Positions 1-5,624 of a stretch of 8,798 nt of DNA are shown piece after piece; position 1 is the first letter of the stretch, and each line of letters begins with the position of its first letter. This stretch comes from Pseudomonadota bacterium (GTDB lineage Bacteria; Pseudomonadota; Alphaproteobacteria; Acetobacterales; Acetobacteraceae): contig JAJXSZ010000118.1 in the NCBI GenBank assembly GCA_021784255.1, positions 1 through 8,798 of the forward strand. Reading direction: 5' to 3'. The position numbers and the translations under genes were made by a program. The notes under the pieces are model-generated. The model was not told the DNA's origin, made no database searches, and saw only the letters and a program-made list of their open reading frames with translations.

Positions 1-134
1 AAGGGATAGCAGTTTCCGGAGCCGGCGTCCGCCGGCAAGCCGACGATGACACTCGCCATCGCGGGGTGGGAAGAGGCGACCACGCCTCCGATCAGAAGGC
101 CGCCGATCAGCAGGCCGGTCCGTTTCGTAAGCAC
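1..134 (-). CDS. Secreted protein, 5' end only (PEP-CTERM-like N-terminus)
   Basis: This partial gene runs off the left edge; 44 complete codons are visible. It starts at GTG (134-132), preceded by GGAGG about 8-9 nt upstream. The upstream in-frame alternative does not work, because the ATG at 148 is in another frame and stops after a few codons. The protein begins with basic MLTKR, then a Gly/Leu/Ile/Val hydrophobic core at about residues 7-20, then a probable signal-peptidase site after A-M-A at residues 25-27. The mature part starts SVIVGLPADAGSGNCYP. From memory, this start resembles a family of bacterial proteins with a C-terminal PEP-CTERM (exosortase) anchor. The C-terminus that would prove it is outside the window. 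The export signal is clear and the family is inferred. The gene is divergent from mnmG, and the five-unit repeat array lies directly upstream of its ribosome-binding site. Confidence 0.6.
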   Translation of the reverse strand, partial: MLTKRTGLLIGGLLIGGVVASSHPAMASVIVGLPADAGSGNCYP

Positions 135-150
135 GATGTCGCCTCCATGA

Positions 151-238
151 TATTACGTTTTTGGGGGTAGTACGTTTTTGGTGGGTATTACGTTTTTAGG
201 TGGTATGACGCTTTTGGCGGTGTATGACGCTTTTTTGG
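151..238. repeat. Five imperfect 17-18-bp direct repeats (iteron-like)
   Basis: Five head-to-tail units lie at 151-167, 168-185, 186-203, 204-220 and 221-238. The plus-strand consensus is roughly TATKACGYTTTTGGYGG. The invariant part is TA(N)2ACG or TATGACG followed by a T-tract and then G-rich bases. The three units nearest the minus-strand gene share ACGTTTTT and the two outer ones share GACGCTTTT, so the array has two subtypes. It ends only a few bases before the GGAGG ribosome-binding site of the secreted-protein gene. It could be in that gene's promoter or 5' leader, or be a protein-binding iteron array. The repeats are seen directly; the function is unknown. Confidence 0.8.
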
Positions 239-256
239 CACGGAATATCGCCGAAC

Positions 257-268
257 CCTTCCGGAAGG
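257..268. promoter_or_regulatory. 12-bp perfect palindrome in the divergent intergenic region
   Basis: CCTTCCGGAAGG is a perfect inverted repeat between the iteron-like array and the AT-richer segment. It lies just downstream, in the minus direction, of a weak sigma70-like promoter candidate, so it would overlap the transcription start of the secreted-protein gene. An operator is a reasonable reading, but a 12-bp palindrome in GC-rich DNA can also occur by chance. Confidence 0.35.
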
Positions 269-270
269 TT

Positions 271-300
271 ACCATAGCGTTGATTTTTCGCCGCCGGCAA
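271..300 (-). promoter_or_regulatory. Weak sigma70-like promoter candidate for the secreted-protein gene
   Basis: On the minus strand TTGCCG (300-295) is separated by 18 bp from TATGGT (276-271); each hexamer matches its sigma70 consensus at four of six positions. Transcription from here would start near 264 and give a leader of about 130 nt carrying all five 17-18-bp repeats as A-rich RNA. This is pattern matching only, and alphaproteobacterial promoters are often poor matches to the E. coli consensus. Confidence 0.22.
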
Positions 301-321
301 CAAAAAAGAGGTCTCCCTCCC

Positions 322-373
322 TAAATATCCACGCTGAATATCCATGCTGGATTTCCACGCCGACTATCCGCGC
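322..373. repeat. Four tandem 13-bp repeats with DnaA-box-like cores
   Basis: Four units with an exact 13-bp period lie at 322-334, 335-347, 348-360 and 361-373. They read TAAATATCCACGC, TGAATATCCATGC, TGGATTTCCACGC and CGACTATCCGCGC. The shared core TATCCAC is the middle of the DnaA box TTATCCACA, but every unit differs from the full box at two or more positions. An AT-richer stretch with A- and T-tracts (about 280-330) lies directly to the left. The position, upstream of mnmG and close to parA, parB and parS, fits an origin region. There is no perfect DnaA box, so the origin assignment is only a hypothesis. Confidence 0.7.
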
Positions 374-613
374 TGGGCCCGCGCCGCATGGCGGGCGCAG
401 TTTCCCCGCCGCCACGGCCCGCGCGATGGTGTCGCGGCGCCGGTGCGCGCTGCCCGCAAGCGCCTGAGGTTAACGTTTTAATTCGACGCGGCCTGGAAGC
501 GGCGGCGTTCATAACGGTAGCAAAACGAGCCCGCGGCGCGGCGGCGCCGGCGCGAACGCAATCCCTGGCGCCTGCCCCCGCGCTCCGATAGAAGCCGGCC
601 CGAGGATGGTGCA

Positions 614-2323
614 ATGCACAGCGGCAATCCCGACATCGTCGTGATCGGCGGCGGCCACGCCGGCACGGAAGCCGCGGCGGCGGCGGCGCGCATGGGCGCG
701 CGGACCCTGCTCGTCACGCATAGCCGGGCGACGATCGGCGCGATGTCCTGCAACCCTTCGATCGGCGGCGTCGGCAAGGGCCACCTGGTGCGCGAGATCG
801 ACGCGCTGGACGGCGTCATGGGCCGCGCGGCGGACATGGCCGCGATCCATGTCAAGCTGCTGAACCGCTCCAAGGGCCCGGCGGTGCGTGGCCCGCGGGC
901 GCAGGCCGACCGGCGCCTCTACCGCGATGCCGTCCGCGCGCTGCTGGATGAGACGGCGAATCTCGCCATCCACGAGGGCGCGGTGGAGGATTTGGAGCGC
1001 CATGCCGACGGCTCCATCGCCGCGGTCGTCATGGCCGACGGGTCGCGGATTCGCTGCGCCGCGGCGGTGTTGACGACGGGGACGTTCCTGCGTGGAGTCA
1101 TTCATGTCGGAAGTCGACAGACTCCCGCCGGTCGCGTCGGCGAAGCGCCGGCGATACAACTGGCGGTGCGGCTCCAGGCGCTGCGCCTGCCGATGGGGCG
1201 GCTCAAGACCGGCACACCGCCGCGGCTCGACCGTGCCAGCCTCGACTGGGAGAGCCTGACCGCCGACCCCGGCGATGCCGAGCCGGAGCCGTTCTCGACG
1301 CTGACCGAGGCGATCACCAACCCGCAGGTCGCCTGCCGCCTCACCGCGACGACGCCGGCAACGCATGCGCTGATCCGCGAGAACCTGCATCTCTCGGCGA
1401 TCCATCTCGGCCATATTTCCGGGCGCGGGCCGCGCTACTGCCCGTCGATCGAGGACAAGGTGCAGCGCTTCGCGGCCCGCGAGCGCCACCAGATCTTCCT
1501 CGAACCCGAGGGGCTGGACGACCCGACGATCTACCCGAACGGCATTTCCACCTCGCTGCCGGAGGATGTGCAGGGCCGGATGCTCGCCACCATCCCGGGG
1601 CTGGAGCGCGCGCGCATGCTGCGCCCGGGCTATGCGGTCGAATACGACTACGTGGACCCCCGCGCCCTGCTGCCGACGCTGGAGCTGAAGGCGCTGCCCG
1701 GGCTGTTCCTCGCCGGGCAGATCAACGGCACCACCGGCTACGAGGAGGCGGCGGCGCAGGGCGTCCTGGCGGGGATCAACGCCGCGCGGCGCGCGGCCGG
1801 CGCGCCCGGCACGACGCTGGACCGCGCGCAGGCCTATATCGGCGTGCTGGTGGACGACCTGGTCACCCAGGGCGTGTCCGAGCCATACCGGATGTTCACC
1901 TCGCGGGCGGAATACCGGCTCCACCTGCGCGCGGACAACGCGGATCTGCGCCTGACCGACTGGGGCATCGGGATCGGTGTCGTCGGGTCGCGGCGCGCCG
2001 CGGCGCACACTCTCTATAAGGGCGATGTCGAGGCGGCGCGGGCCGGGCGCCCGGCGGGGACGCGGGCGCGGCTGGAGGTCGCGACCGAGGCGCTGTATGC
2101 GGGCTATCTGCGGCGGCAGGAGGCCGAGATCCGGGCGTTCCGACGCGAAGAGATGGCAGCGCTGGCGCCGGAGCTGGACTATGCGGCGATCGGCGGCCTG
2201 TCGGCGGAACTGCGGGAGAAGCTGAACTCGGTCCGCCCGGCCTCGCTCGGCGCGGCATCGCGGATCCAGGGCATGACGCCGGCGGCGCTGGCGGCGCTGC
2301 TGGCGCATGTCCGCGCCGGCTAA
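614..2323 (+). CDS. mnmG: tRNA uridine-5-carboxymethylaminomethyl modification enzyme MnmG (GidA), short linker
   Basis: MnmG is a cytoplasmic FAD protein that works with MnmE to add carboxymethylaminomethyl groups to wobble uridine 34 of certain tRNAs. The product is 569 aa. Landmarks are the FAD Rossmann motif GGGHAG (12-17), SCNPSIGG (45-52), KTGTPPRL (198-205), GRGPRYCPSIEDK (270-282), NGTTGYEEAAAQG (371-383), the SRAEYRL segment (430-436), and the C-terminal DYAAIGGLS and LGAASRIQGMTPAALA helices. The ATG at 614 has GAGG about 8 nt upstream. Family members are usually about 620-630 aa. Here the stretch between VVGSRR (456-461) and YAGY (495-498) is only about 40 residues, where E. coli has about 100, so a helical C-terminal segment seems lost in frame. 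All catalytic and FAD motifs are present. It is the first gene of the mnmG-rsmG-parA-parB cluster. Confidence 0.96.
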   Translation: MHSGNPDIVVIGGGHAGTEAAAAAARMGARTLLVTHSRATIGAMSCNPSIGGVGKGHLVREIDALDGVMGRAADMAAIHVKLLNRSKGPAVRGPRAQADRRLYRDAVRALLDETANLAIHEGAVEDLERHADGSIAAVVMADGSRIRCAAAVLTTGTFLRGVIHVGSRQTPAGRVGEAPAIQLAVRLQALRLPMGRLKTGTPPRLDRASLDWESLTADPGDAEPEPFSTLTEAITNPQVACRLTATTPATHALIRENLHLSAIHLGHISGRGPRYCPSIEDKVQRFAARERHQIFLEPEGLDDPTIYPNGISTSLPEDVQGRMLATIPGLERARMLRPGYAVEYDYVDPRALLPTLELKALPGLFLAGQINGTTGYEEAAAQGVLAGINAARRAAGAPGTTLDRAQAYIGVLVDDLVTQGVSEPYRMFTSRAEYRLHLRADNADLRLTDWGIGIGVVGSRRAAAHTLYKGDVEAARAGRPAGTRARLEVATEALYAGYLRRQEAEIRAFRREEMAALAPELDYAAIGGLSAELREKLNSVRPASLGAASRIQGMTPAALAALLAHVRAG

Positions 2324-2343
2324 GCCCTGGAAACCGGACGAAA

Positions 2344-2967
2344 TTGATTCACGTGAAACATCGGAGTCCTGGAATCAGACTCGCCCCCCAAGTCATTGTT
2401 TCACGTGAAACATCGGAGCGGCTGGCTGCCTACGAGGCGGTTTTGCGGGCCTGGAGCCCGAAAATCAACCTGATAGCGGCCGCCGACCTCCCCTTGCTGC
2501 GCCCCCGCCACATCGACGACGCCCTCGCGCTCGTGGCGCTGATCCCGCCCGGAACCGCCCGCGCCGTCGATCTCGGCTCGGGCGGCGGGCTGCCGGGGCT
2601 GGTGCTGGCGATCGCCACCGGGATCGCCTTCGACCTCGTCGAGTCCGACACCCGCAAGGCCGCCTTCCTGCGCGAGGCGGCGCGGGTGGCCGCCGCGCCC
2701 GTCACCGTCCACCGCGCCCGGATCGAGGCCGTCTCGCTGCCGCCGGCACCGCTCGTCACCGCCCGCGCCCTCGCCCCGCTGCCGCGCCTGCTCGAATTAT
2801 CGGCCCGATTCATCGCTCCCGGCGGCCTGGCGCTGTTTCCGAAGGGCCATCGCCTCGAAGAGGAATTGACGCAGGCGCGCCGGGCGTGGACGATGGCAGC
2901 CGAGATCCACCAGGGCCCCAATGGCCCGATTCTCTCCGTGAGCGATCCTTGCCCCATCCCAGCATGA
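2344..2967 (+). CDS. rsmG: 16S rRNA (guanine-527-N7)-methyltransferase RsmG (GidB)
   Basis: RsmG uses S-adenosylmethionine to methylate N7 of G527 in the 530 loop of 16S rRNA; in other bacteria its loss gives low-level streptomycin resistance. The product from the TTG start at 2344 is 207 aa, the same length as E. coli RsmG. The family signature NLIA follows the SRETSERLAAYEAVL helix. The SAM-binding motif is VDLGSGGGLPG at about residues 76-86, followed by LVESD (99-103), TRKAAFLREAAR, TARALAPL and FPKG. TTG 2344 was chosen because GGAC lies 5 nt upstream and mnmG ends 20 bp earlier; GTG 2353 is an alternative. Codons 2398-2412 encode VSRET and form most of a perfect parS site, so the DNA is both coding and a partition site. 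The stop overlaps the parA start as ATGA, suggesting translational coupling. Confidence 0.95.
   Translation: MIHVKHRSPGIRLAPQVIVSRETSERLAAYEAVLRAWSPKINLIAAADLPLLRPRHIDDALALVALIPPGTARAVDLGSGGGLPGLVLAIATGIAFDLVESDTRKAAFLREAARVAAAPVTVHRARIEAVSLPPAPLVTARALAPLPRLLELSARFIAPGGLALFPKGHRLEEELTQARRAWTMAAEIHQGPNGPILSVSDPCPIPA
2345..2360. promoter_or_regulatory. parS: parS-like site, one mismatch
   Basis: TGATTCACGTGAAACA matches the conserved parS consensus TGTTTCACGTGAAACA at 15 of 16 positions, the third base being A instead of T. It begins at the second base of the proposed TTG start codon of rsmG. ParB, encoded 1.4 kb downstream, should bind this or the perfect copy at 2397. The mismatch is in an outer position, so binding may be weaker. 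Confidence 0.8.
2397..2412. promoter_or_regulatory. parS: parS, perfect consensus centromere site
   Basis: TGTTTCACGTGAAACA is the exact, fully palindromic parS consensus known from Bacillus, Caulobacter and many other bacteria. It lies inside the rsmG reading frame, where it encodes VSRET. ParB loads here, forms a CTP-dependent clamp and spreads on flanking DNA, and the resulting complex is moved by ParA. parS sites cluster near the replication origin, so this places the window close to oriC. Confidence 0.96.
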
Positions 2968-3722
2968 TCCTGGCGATCGCCAACCAGAAAGGCGGCGTCG
3001 GCAAGACCACCACCGCGACGAACCTCGCCGCCGGCCTCGCCGCGCGCGGCCAGCGCGTGCTGCTGGTCGATATCGACCCCCAGGGCAACGCCTCCACCGC
3101 CTTCGGCATCCACCGCAACGACCGCACCAAGGGCACCTATGCCGTCCTGCTCGGCACGCCGCTCGCCGAGGCCGCGCGGCCCACCGGCATCAAGGGGCTC
3201 GACATCGTCCCCGCCGACCCCGACCTCGCCGGCGCCGAAATCGAGCTCATCAGCGAAAAACGGCGGGAATTCCGCCTCCGCGAGGCGCTTGCGGACGCGC
3301 CCTACGACATCGTCCTCATCGATTCCCCGCCCTCGCTGACGCTCCTGACCCTCAACGGCCTGGTCGCGGCGACCGGCGTGCTGGTGCCGCTGCAATGCGA
3401 GTTCCTGGCGCTGGAGGGCATCACCCAGATCACGCGCACGATCGAGGCCATCCGCCGCAGCCTCAACCCCAAGCTGCGGCTCGAGGGCGTGGTGCTGACC
3501 ATGTACGACCGCCGCAACAACCTCTCCGAGCTGGTGGCGGCCGATGCCCGCACCTTCTTCAACGCCAAGGTGTTCGACACCGTGATCCCGCGCTCCGTCC
3601 GGCTCTCCGAGGCGCAGAGCTACGGGCGGCCGGTGCGCGACTACGACCCGAAATCCCCCGGCGCGCTCGCCTACGAGGCGCTGGCCGAGGAAGTGCTCGC
3701 GAGGGAGACCATGCCGGCATGA
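2964..3722 (+). CDS. parA: Chromosome partitioning ATPase ParA
   Basis: ParA is a deviant-Walker ATPase that binds the nucleoid when ATP-bound and drives movement of ParB-parS complexes. The product is 252 aa, typical of the chromosomal (Soj-type) class without an N-terminal helix-turn-helix. Visible motifs are the deviant Walker A KGGVGKTT (9-16) with its signature lysine, the A' region LLVDIDPQGN (33-42), and Walker B DIVLIDSPPS (115-124). The later LTMYDRRNNLSELVAADAR and the FDTVIPRSVRLSEAQSYGRPV block are typical of ParA. The ATG at 2964 is chosen because MILAIANQKGG is the normal N-terminus. A longer open frame beginning at 2886 only adds rsmG codons read in another frame. The start overlaps the rsmG stop and the stop overlaps the parB start, both as ATGA. 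Confidence 0.97.
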   Translation: MILAIANQKGGVGKTTTATNLAAGLAARGQRVLLVDIDPQGNASTAFGIHRNDRTKGTYAVLLGTPLAEAARPTGIKGLDIVPADPDLAGAEIELISEKRREFRLREALADAPYDIVLIDSPPSLTLLTLNGLVAATGVLVPLQCEFLALEGITQITRTIEAIRRSLNPKLRLEGVVLTMYDRRNNLSELVAADARTFFNAKVFDTVIPRSVRLSEAQSYGRPVRDYDPKSPGALAYEALAEEVLARETMPA

Positions 3723-4540
3723 GCAAACCCCCCAAGCTCGGCCGCGGCCTCGCCGCGCTGATCGGCGACGCCGCCGCTCCCACCCCCGCCGAGGGCATCG
3801 CCACCGTCCCGATCGAGCAGCTCAGCTCCAGCCCCTACCAGCCCCGCCGGCACTTCGACGAGGCGAAGATGGCGGAGCTCACGGAGTCGATCCGCGCCCG
3901 CGGCGTCCTCCAGCCGCTGCTGGTCCGCCCGAAGGACGACGGCTGGGAGATCATCGCCGGCGAGCGCCGCTGGCGCGCCGCCCAGATGGCCGGGCTGCAC
4001 GATATCCCGGTGCTGGTGCGCAGCCTCACCGACGACGAGGCCGCCGCCGCCGCCATCATCGAGAACGTCCAGCGCACCGACCTCAACCCGGTCGAGGAAG
4101 CCGAGGGCTACAAGCGCCTCTCCACCGATTTCGCGCTGACGCAGGAGGCGATCGCCCAGGCCACCGGCAAGTCGCGCAGCTACATCGCCAACGCCGTCCG
4201 CCTGCTGACCCTGCCCGAGGAAGTGCTCGCCATGCTGCGCCAGGGCGAGCTGACCGCCGGCCACGCCCGCACCCTGATCGGCCAGCCCGACGCCACCGAG
4301 CGCGCGAAGCGCCTCGCCGAGCGCGGCATGACGGTCCGCCAGGCCGAGAACCTGGCCAACCCGCGCCAGGCCAGGCGCCCGGCGGAGCGCGACGCCGATA
4401 TCGACGCCCTGGAATCCCGGCTCGCGGAGGCGCTGGGCCTGCGGGTCGCGATCGTCCATGGCCGCAGCGGCGGCTCGCTGACCATCCGCTACCGCGATCT
4501 CGACCAGCTCGACATGGTCATCGCCAAGCTCAGCGACTAA
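3719..4540 (+). CDS. parB: Chromosome partitioning protein ParB
   Basis: ParB is the CTP-hydrolysing, parS-binding clamp of the partition system. The 273-aa product has the full domain order. MSKPPKLGRGLAALIG (1-16) includes the conserved N-terminal ParA-interaction box. The N-terminal CTPase domain has SPYQPRRHFD (38-47), GERRWRAA (81-88) and ENVQRTDLNPVEEA (115-128), which are the CTP- and Mg-binding motifs. A central helix-turn-helix (about 140-163, TQEAIAQATGKSRSYIANAVRLL) recognises parS, and a C-terminal dimerisation domain spans about 227-273. The start at 3719 overlaps the parA stop; the reading frame is open further upstream but that part is antisense-like parA shadow. The stop codon overlaps the stop of the converging regulator gene by 4 bp. 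No hairpin terminator is visible. Confidence 0.97.
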   Translation: MSKPPKLGRGLAALIGDAAAPTPAEGIATVPIEQLSSSPYQPRRHFDEAKMAELTESIRARGVLQPLLVRPKDDGWEIIAGERRWRAAQMAGLHDIPVLVRSLTDDEAAAAAIIENVQRTDLNPVEEAEGYKRLSTDFALTQEAIAQATGKSRSYIANAVRLLTLPEEVLAMLRQGELTAGHARTLIGQPDATERAKRLAERGMTVRQAENLANPRQARRPAERDADIDALESRLAEALGLRVAIVHGRSGGSLTIRYRDLDQLDMVIAKLSD

Positions 4541-5415
4541 ATATCGCGACTTATCGACGTTTTTATCTGCTCGCGTAGCCAGTCCAGCCGCCCGGCCGGG
4601 TCCTGCCACAGCGCGCGCGGCATCTCGCCCAGCGCGATCCGCCCGTCCTGCACCGCCGCCGCCAGCGCCGCATCGCCGCACGCCGCCTCCAGCGCCTCCG
4701 CGCCGCACAGCGTCGCGCTGGCGCCGGCATCGGTCACCCCCGCCACCGCGGCGAGATCGGGCGCGCCGATGGACACACGGCGCGCATTTTCCGCCAGAAA
4801 CGCCGCAAGCGGGTTGTCCGCCCCGCTGTCGCCGCCACCGTCGCCCAGCGCGGCCAGCATGTCCGGGTCCAGATCGCGCGCCAGAAGATCCCGCGCCGAG
4901 ACGGAACGCTCCTCGGCCGCAACCGCCGCGCGCACCGCCTCCGCCGTCTCGCCGATTCCCGCGAGGTGCGGCATGTTGTCTCCCGCCTCGGCTGCTTTCG
5001 CGAGCGCGGATTCGAGCTCGGCGAGCACCGCGCGCCGCCGCCCCAGGCTCTCCTCCGCGGCCAGCACGAACAGCAGCGGCGCCAGCTCCACGATCAGCGC
5101 CTCGGCGACGCGATAGCGACGCGCGGCGAGGATCGCGGCGTTGCGCGCCGCCTGGCTGACCTCCACGGTCCAGCGCCCGCGCGGCGCCGGCGCCACCTCC
5201 GGCAGCGGCCGCTCGCCGGTCAGCATCGCCGGCTCGACATTGAGCGCGCGGGCGAGCCGGCGCTGCGTGTCCGCCCGGTTGCCCGGCTGCATGCCGTTCT
5301 CGATGCGCCAGACGCTGTCCTTGGAGATGCCGGCGCGCTCGGCCAGCGTGTGCAGCCGCAGCCCCTGGCGACGCCGGAGTTCCCGCAGCAGTTCCGGACG
5401 GATTGGCAGCGCCAT
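4537..5415 (-). CDS. XRE-family helix-turn-helix regulator with long uncharacterised C-terminus
   Basis: The product is 292 aa from the ATG at 5415, which has GGAGG 5 nt upstream. An ATG seven codons earlier (5436) lacks such a site. The N-terminus (about 8-65) is a Cro/C1-type helix-turn-helix: LRELRRRQGLRLHTLAERAG, then ISKDSVWRIENG as the recognition helix region, ending near LNVEPAMLTG. A second conserved-looking segment at about 82-139 contains WTVEVSQAARNAAILAARRY and LIVELAPLLFVLAAEESL; I believe a similar block recurs in other alphaproteobacterial XRE proteins, but I cannot name it. The remainder is Ala- and acid-rich with no recognised enzyme motif. It is probably a DNA-binding transcription factor; target and ligand are unknown. 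It converges on parB and has its own upstream region with repeats, so it is not part of the partition operon. Confidence 0.8.
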   Translation of the reverse strand: MALPIRPELLRELRRRQGLRLHTLAERAGISKDSVWRIENGMQPGNRADTQRRLARALNVEPAMLTGERPLPEVAPAPRGRWTVEVSQAARNAAILAARRYRVAEALIVELAPLLFVLAAEESLGRRRAVLAELESALAKAAEAGDNMPHLAGIGETAEAVRAAVAAEERSVSARDLLARDLDPDMLAALGDGGGDSGADNPLAAFLAENARRVSIGAPDLAAVAGVTDAGASATLCGAEALEAACGDAALAAAVQDGRIALGEMPRALWQDPAGRLDWLREQIKTSISRDI

Positions 5416-5469
5416 GACGACCTCCGCGGCGATCATGCCCCCGGATGCGTCGTCAATCCAGCCCCGTGT

Positions 5470-5519
5470 CGAATCGGTCCCGGAAGGCCTTCGATTCGCA
5501 TTGATTCCGATTCGGATTC
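5470..5519. repeat. GATTC repeats and palindrome upstream of the XRE regulator
   Basis: GATTC occurs at 5493, 5503, 5509 and 5515; the last three are spaced exactly 6 bp. An inverted copy, CGAATC (5470-5475), pairs with GATTCG (5493-5498). Between the arms lies the perfect palindrome GAAGGCCTTC (5483-5492). The cluster is 55-105 bp upstream of the regulator's start codon, where an autoregulatory operator would be expected. The repeats are seen directly, and the operator role is inferred. Confidence 0.5.
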
Positions 5520-5544
5520 ATTATGAAATCGGCGCGCAACGATA

Positions 5545-5565
5545 ATGCCGAGACTGGGACGGCAT
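5545..5565. terminator. Second hairpin downstream of the pirin gene
   Basis: ATGCCG (5545-5550) pairs with CGGCAT (5560-5565) around a 9-nt loop. It follows the main terminator candidate on the minus strand without a strong U-tract of its own. It may back up termination of the pirin unit, or it may form part of the upstream region of the XRE gene. Confidence 0.3.
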
Positions 5566-5594
5566 AAAAGAGTCAAAGGCCGGGACCGACGGCC
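5566..5594 (-). terminator. Probable rho-independent terminator of the marR-pirin unit
   Basis: On the minus strand GGCCG and CGGCC (5594-5590 and 5582-5578) form a GC stem around a 7-nt loop, followed by TTTGACTCTTTT (5577-5566). It lies about 30 bp past the pirin stop codon. The U-rich tail is interrupted, so termination may be incomplete. Confidence 0.5.
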
Positions 5595-5624
5595 CCGGAC
5601 CCCGATTCATCGGTGACGCGCGGC

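Larger units (their letters stand above)
135..613. other. Gene-free divergent intergenic region upstream of mnmG
   Basis: No convincing gene lies in these 479 bp; the short open frames here are GC-driven and lack a good start site or recognisable protein. The left half (about 150-345) is markedly richer in A+T than the rest of the window and holds both repeat arrays and a palindrome. The right half (about 374-600) is very GC-rich, apart from an island at 469-483 containing GTTAACG and TTTTAATT that may mark the mnmG promoter, though I cannot place hexamers. In many alphaproteobacteria mnmE lies upstream of mnmG; here it is absent, so the mnmG operon must have its promoter in this region. Confidence 0.6.
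2343..2418. repeat. 24-bp direct repeat carrying both parS sites, 52 bp apart
   Basis: Positions 2343-2366 and 2395-2418 match at 23 of 24 bases, the single difference being at 2347 and 2399. Identity continues beyond the 16-bp parS for six bases (TCGGAG), so the similarity is more than two independent parS sites. The 52-bp spacing is close to five DNA helical turns, which puts both sites on the same face. Because 52 is not a multiple of three, the two copies are read in different frames. Confidence 0.85.

Noticed and set aside
151..238. CRISPR array
   Set aside because: The units are contiguous 17-18-bp imperfect repeats with no spacers and no cas genes nearby.
470..481. TTAA pair resembling a CtrA binding site
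   Set aside because: The two TTAA half-sites are separated by 4 bp, whereas the CtrA site has a 7-bp spacer (TTAA-N7-TTAA).
321..614. Short open frames in the mnmG upstream region, on both strands (for example 321-614 minus, 388-591 plus)
   Set aside because: They have low-complexity Ala/Arg/Pro composition expected from high GC, no ribosome-binding site, and one runs through the 13-bp repeat array.
509..2308. Long 599-aa minus-strand open frame opposite mnmG
   Set aside because: It is Arg-rich shadow coding antisense to a clear mnmG, with no recognisable domain or start site. Other long antisense frames over rsmG, parA, parB and the minus-strand genes were dismissed for the same reason.
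2886..2963. Longer parA start
   Set aside because: The extra 26 codons only re-read the end of rsmG in another frame; the ATG at 2964 gives the normal ParA N-terminus.
3395..3718. Longer parB start
   Set aside because: The extension is the parA sequence in another frame; ATG 3719 gives the standard ParB N-terminus KLGRGLAALIG.
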